Source of the DNA: an uncultured Erysipelotrichaceae bacterium
Lineage (GTDB): Bacteria; Bacillota_I; Bacilli_A; RF39; UBA660
Reading direction: 5' to 3'
NCBI GenBank assembly: GCA_902803795.1
Contig: CADCRC010000086.1
Location: 1 to 8,907, forward strand
Length of the DNA stretch: 8,907 bases
The position numbers were made by a program, and so were the translations under genes. Shown piece by piece: positions 6,024-8,907 of this stretch (the stretch's first letter is position 1; the number at the start of each line of letters is the position of its first letter). The notes beneath the pieces are model-generated. The model was not told where the DNA came from. It searched no databases and worked only from the letters and a program-made list of their open reading frames with translations.

Positions 6024-7046
6024 ATGGAGATATTTATTGGTGTTATTATTGGAATAGTTATATTAATAATTATAATAACAATTATAATATATAGAAATAA
6101 AATTGGTTTTATACAAGATAAAATTGATGTTTCTCAAGAGTCAATTGATAAGTTAATAGATAAAAAGAGAGAGTTACTTATTTATACGAGTTCTTTAATA
6201 AAAAGAGAAATTGATAAAAATGATTTTTTAGATTATATAGATGACATAACAATTAATGAAAAGAATTCTTTTGAATTAAATGATTTGCTAAAAAGAGCAT
6301 ATAATGATTTGTTTTTGGTTATAGAAGAACATGATAAATTAACTAAGAGTGATGAACTTATAAAAACAATTGATGAAATAAATGATGTTCAAGAAGCATT
6401 AATTGGATCTATTAAGTATTATAATGATAATGTTGTACAATATAATATGATATTAAAGACATTTCCTAATAATATTATTGCATTTATTTCAAGAAATAAA
6501 CCTAAAAGATTTTATGAAGATGAGAAAAGAAATATTAAAGATATTATAAGTCAAGATGATTCTATTTATCCTGAGGCATATAGAAATATAAATATTATTA
6601 GATCAAGAAATTCAGATGATATTCAATTAGAAGAAAATATAGAAAAAAATGAAGAAGATAAAAATCTTGTTAAAGAGAAAACACCTGAACAGGAAAAGAT
6701 TGAAAATACAAAGAATATTAAAGTTGAGATAGAAAACTTAAATAATACATCTGAATTTAAAGCAAATTATGAAAGTAAAGTTGATAATGATATTGATTTA
6801 GATGATTTATTCAATGAAGTAAAAGATGTTGTTAAAAAGAGTCATGAAGAAAATATAAAAGATGAAGAAAAAGAAATTGATGATAATATACAAAATGATA
6901 AAATAAATGATGAAAAAGATATTGAAGAAAATGATATATTAAAAAATGATTCTGATTTAATCAATGATGCGATTGAGAAGGAAACAAATGTTAAAATAAA
7001 AAATAAAAAAAAGAAAAGAAAGAAAGAAGATAAAGAAGATGAGTGA
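6024..7046 (+). CDS. LemA-family membrane protein with long charged C-terminal tail
   Basis: The 340-residue product has three parts. Residues 3-22 form one hydrophobic transmembrane helix. Residues 23 to about 168 resemble the LemA helical domain: an early helix with IDKLIDKKRELLIYTSSLIK (41-60), then the signature end of the fold, where IEEHDKLTKSDELIKTIDEI leads into YYNDNVVQYNMILKTFPNNI (132-151) and a FYED segment. The YND..V..YN....FP pattern is the LemA hallmark. LemA is a widespread membrane-anchored helical family without a settled biochemical role. Residues about 195-340 are an Asp/Glu/Lys/Asn-rich, probably disordered extension that ordinary LemA proteins (about 190 residues) lack. 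It contains the hydrophobic patch DIDLDDLFNEVKDVV (256-270) and ends in a lysine cluster (327-334) and an acidic tip. The stop overlaps pta by 8 nt. The LemA call is strong from motifs; the tail's role is unknown. Confidence 0.85.
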   Translation: MEIFIGVIIGIVILIIIITIIIYRNKIGFIQDKIDVSQESIDKLIDKKRELLIYTSSLIKREIDKNDFLDYIDDITINEKNSFELNDLLKRAYNDLFLVIEEHDKLTKSDELIKTIDEINDVQEALIGSIKYYNDNVVQYNMILKTFPNNIIAFISRNKPKRFYEDEKRNIKDIISQDDSIYPEAYRNINIIRSRNSDDIQLEENIEKNEEDKNLVKEKTPEQEKIENTKNIKVEIENLNNTSEFKANYESKVDNDIDLDDLFNEVKDVVKKSHEENIKDEEKEIDDNIQNDKINDEKDIEENDILKNDSDLINDAIEKETNVKIKNKKKKRKKEDKEDE

Positions 7047-8052
7047 TTTTGTAGAAAAAATAAAAGAGAGAGCAAAAAAAAATTTAATGACCATTGTTTT
7101 ACCTGAGACGATGGATAGAAGAGTTTTAGAAGCAGGTATTAATTCAAATAAAAATATAGCTAAAATAATTTTTATAGGTAATAAGGAAAAGGTTATAGAT
7201 GATAATATTGATTTAAAAGATAAGCTTGAAGAAATTGAATTTATAGATCCTTTGACTTGTGATTTGACTGATAAATTGAAAAATAATTTATATGAGCTTA
7301 GAAAAGAAAAAGGTATGACACAGGAAGAAGCATATAGATTATTAACTGAAGATTATATGTATTTTGCATGTATGCTGGTTAAAGAAAAAATGGCAGATGG
7401 AATTGTATCAGGTGCATGTCATTCTTCATCAAATACATTAAGACCTGCTCTTCAAATTATTAAGACTGCAAAAGATTCAAAAATTGTTTCAGCATTCTTT
7501 TTAATGGTTGTTCCTAATTGTGAATATGGAGATAATGGCGTTTTTGTATTTGCAGATTCTGGTTTAGTTCAAAACCCTACTAGTGAGGAATTATCAGAAA
7601 TTGCATATTCTTCATCTTGTAGTTTTAAATTGCTTACTGAGAAAGAACCTATTGTTGGAATGTTATCTCATTCTACAAAAGGAAGTGCAAAACATGAACT
7701 TGTAGATAAGGTTGTTATGGCAACGAATCTAGCAAAAGAAAAATTTAAAGATTTAAAAATTGATGGTGAATTACAACTAGATGCAGCTATAGTTCCGGAG
7801 ATTGCGAAGTCAAAAGCTCCTGATTCTGATATAGCAGGAAAATGTAATGTGTTAATATTTCCTAATTTGGATGCTGGAAATATTGGTTATAAACTAGTTC
7901 AGAGGCTAGCAAAAGCAGAAAGTTATGGACCTATTACACAAGGCATGAATGGAGCTGTAAATGATTTATCTAGAGGATGTAGTATAGAAGATATAGAAGG
8001 TGTTGTTGCGATAACTTCACTTCAAGCACAAAAATTAAAGAACCTAATTTGA
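7039..8052 (+). CDS. pta: Phosphate acetyltransferase
   Basis: Pta interconverts acetyl-CoA plus phosphate with acetyl phosphate plus CoA; with acetate kinase this gives ATP in fermentation or activates acetate. The 337-residue product matches the short, single-domain Pta found in Firmicutes, without the N-terminal DRTGG/AAA-like part of the enterobacterial enzyme. Motifs include TIVLPETMDRRVLEA (18-32), DGIVSGACHSSSNTLRPALQ at about 117-136, VFADSGLVQNPTSEELSEIA, MLSHSTKGSAKH, DAAIVPEIAKSKAPDSDIAG, FPNLDAGNIGYKLVQRL and, near the end, GPITQGMNGAVNDLSRGC. The ATG lies inside the last codons of the lemA-like gene (8-nt overlap), preceded only by a purine-rich GAAAGAAGATAAAGAAG stretch, so translation probably relies on coupling. 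ackA is not adjacent. The last codons form half of a terminator stem. Confidence 0.97.
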   Translation: MSDFVEKIKERAKKNLMTIVLPETMDRRVLEAGINSNKNIAKIIFIGNKEKVIDDNIDLKDKLEEIEFIDPLTCDLTDKLKNNLYELRKEKGMTQEEAYRLLTEDYMYFACMLVKEKMADGIVSGACHSSSNTLRPALQIIKTAKDSKIVSAFFLMVVPNCEYGDNGVFVFADSGLVQNPTSEELSEIAYSSSCSFKLLTEKEPIVGMLSHSTKGSAKHELVDKVVMATNLAKEKFKDLKIDGELQLDAAIVPEIAKSKAPDSDIAGKCNVLIFPNLDAGNIGYKLVQRLAKAESYGPITQGMNGAVNDLSRGCSIEDIEGVVAITSLQAQKLKNLI

Positions 8053-8061
8053 AGGTTCTTT
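8037..8061. terminator. Bidirectional terminator between convergent pta and the zinc-ribbon gene
   Basis: A perfect 9-bp stem, AAAGAACCT (8037-8045) with AGGTTCTTT (8053-8061), encloses a 7-nt loop. The pta stop TGA (8050-8052) sits in the loop, so the terminator is built into the last pta codons. On the plus strand the stem ends in TTTTG; on the minus strand it is followed by AATTTTTG and begins only 2 nt past the zinc-ribbon gene's TAA (8064-8066). It can therefore end both converging transcripts. Confidence 0.8.
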
Positions 8062-8063
8062 TG

Positions 8064-8855
8064 TTATCCATTATATACTGGATTATTCATTTCTATAAAT
8101 GTATATTTTCCTACTTGAAATTTTAATTTTTGTTTATCTTTTGGTACTAAGTAACCAATATATCCTTTTATTATAGATCCTGCTCTTAGTGTAGAATTTG
8201 ATATATCTTCATATACTTCCTTACCTTGTGTTACTGTTGCAAAGGATTCTCCTGGAGCTTTTAGACTTGTTTGAGATACTTCATAATCATCTACTGTTAA
8301 ATGTATTCCTTCATCAAATGCTTCATTTAAAAATCTGTTACTATTACCTATATTTTCTATTGAAAAATGAAATGCTATTTTTTGATATCCATCAGGAGTG
8401 TTGTAATTATCAAAGTGATCTGAATGATATTCGTATAACTCATAGCTATCAATTATTACTCTCATTTCATCATTAATTGCTTCTTCTTGATATCCTACTG
8501 TTACTTTTTCATTTTCTTTTTCTTCTTTTTCTATTATTTCTGTCTTTTTGTCACTTAATGAATTATTTCTCATTTTTTTAACAGAGTTGGTATAATTTAC
8601 ATAAATAAATATAGCAAAAGCCACAAAAATTATAGCTGCAATAATTGAAACAATAATTTGACCTCTTGTATAATCTTTTGCAAATTTAGATACTATATTT
8701 ATTGCTTGTTCTTGCTCTTTTTTTCTTTTTTCTTCTTTTTCTTTTAGATGTTTTTTTATTGCTTTTGAAGTGTTTGCTCCACAATTTGGACATATTGAGT
8801 CATCTTCAGTAAATAATGTATGACAATATTCACATTCTATTTCTTTTTTTTTCAT
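8064..8855 (-). CDS. Zinc-ribbon, single-pass membrane protein with DUF4352-like outer domain
   Basis: The 263-residue product has a clear order. At 8-25 there is a zinc ribbon with two CxxC knuckles (Cys8/Cys11 and Cys22/Cys25, CPNCG). At about 30-60 there is a Lys/Glu-rich helix, probably a coiled coil. One transmembrane helix lies at about 66-86. After a charged linker (about 92-118), residues about 119-255 resemble the Ig-like DUF4352 fold: GYQKIAFHFSIENIGN (156-171) corresponds to the strand where these domains carry a conserved N, and LRAGSIIKGYIGYLVPKDK (223-241) to the characteristic G...G.....VP ending. The cytoplasmic ribbon and extracellular domain suggest a membrane sensor or scaffold, broadly as in TcaA-like envelope proteins; this is inference. 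The start has AGGAG at 8861-8865, 5 nt upstream. The gene converges on pta. Architecture is secure, function unknown. Confidence 0.88.
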   Translation of the reverse strand: MKKKEIECEYCHTLFTEDDSICPNCGANTSKAIKKHLKEKEEKRKKEQEQAINIVSKFAKDYTRGQIIVSIIAAIIFVAFAIFIYVNYTNSVKKMRNNSLSDKKTEIIEKEEKENEKVTVGYQEEAINDEMRVIIDSYELYEYHSDHFDNYNTPDGYQKIAFHFSIENIGNSNRFLNEAFDEGIHLTVDDYEVSQTSLKAPGESFATVTQGKEVYEDISNSTLRAGSIIKGYIGYLVPKDKQKLKFQVGKYTFIEMNNPVYNG

Positions 8856-8863
8856 TTTTTCTC

Positions 8864-8907
8864 CTATTTTTTTTCTGGTAGTTTTAATTCTTGGTCCACA
8901 TTAATCA
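8864..8907 (-). CDS. Possible C-terminal end of an upstream gene (partial)
   Basis: From the right edge one minus-strand frame stays open for 14 codons, reading INVDQELKLPEKK, and stops at TAG (8864-8866), overlapping the AGGAG ribosome site of the zinc-ribbon gene. The other two frames hit stops early. The Lys-rich end and tight spacing look like a real gene end in the same operon, but 14 codons are too few to name a product or exclude chance. Confidence 0.35.
   Translation of the reverse strand, partial: INVDQELKLPEKK

Noticed and set aside
6842..7075. Minus-strand open frame of 77 codons rich in Ser, Phe and Leu opposite the lemA-like tail.
   Set aside because: It is the complement of the Lys/Glu/Asp-rich coding tail. 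The low-complexity composition and lack of its own ribosome site mark it as an antisense shadow.
8198..8476. Plus-strand 92-codon Leu-rich frame opposite the zinc-ribbon gene.
   Set aside because: It is antisense to the DUF4352-like region. Its Leu/His-rich composition follows from the complementary strand, and it lacks a convincing ribosome site.

Overview
The window comes from an AT-rich (by eye roughly one quarter GC) low-GC Gram-positive bacterium. TGA is used as a stop in at least four genes (ruvB, the small gene before argS, lemA-like, pta) and Trp is encoded by TGG, so this is the standard bacterial code and not the Mycoplasma/Spiroplasma code. Purine-rich Shine-Dalgarno sites, TATAAT -10 boxes and gene order shared with Bacillus (queA-tgt after ruvB; a small gene directly before argS) point to Firmicutes, possibly an uncultured gut Bacilli or Clostridia lineage. 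The exact taxon cannot be fixed from this sequence.

Layout. Positions 1-5936 carry minus-strand genes, read from right to left: a small DUF1934/YwiB-like protein coupled to argS, a terminator, then ruvB coupled to an unrecognised lipoprotein, an AT-only terminator, and then queA-tgt behind its own strong promoter. tgt runs off the left edge. At about 5937-6023 a compact divergent promoter region switches direction. A LemA-family membrane protein with a long charged tail overlaps pta (phosphate acetyltransferase), both on the plus strand (6024-8052). A zinc-ribbon / single-TM / DUF4352-like protein (8064-8855, minus) converges on pta, and the two share one bidirectional hairpin terminator. At the right edge there may be the last 14 codons of one more minus-strand gene.

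How the genes work together. QueA and Tgt catalyse successive steps of queuosine tRNA modification. RuvB is the Holliday-junction branch-migration motor, and its partner ruvA is not in the window. ArgRS charges tRNA-Arg, and Pta links acetyl-CoA to acetyl phosphate; ackA is not adjacent. These are housekeeping genes. The less ordinary parts are the lipoprotein inserted between ruvB and queA, the LemA-like protein with a charged extension translationally overlapping pta, and the envelope-spanning zinc-ribbon protein. I found no mobile element, CRISPR array, RNA gene or long repeat, and no evidence of a new defence or biosynthetic system. No gene-free stretch exceeds 300 bases; the longest, 1790-1965 and 3681-3840, hold promoters and terminators.
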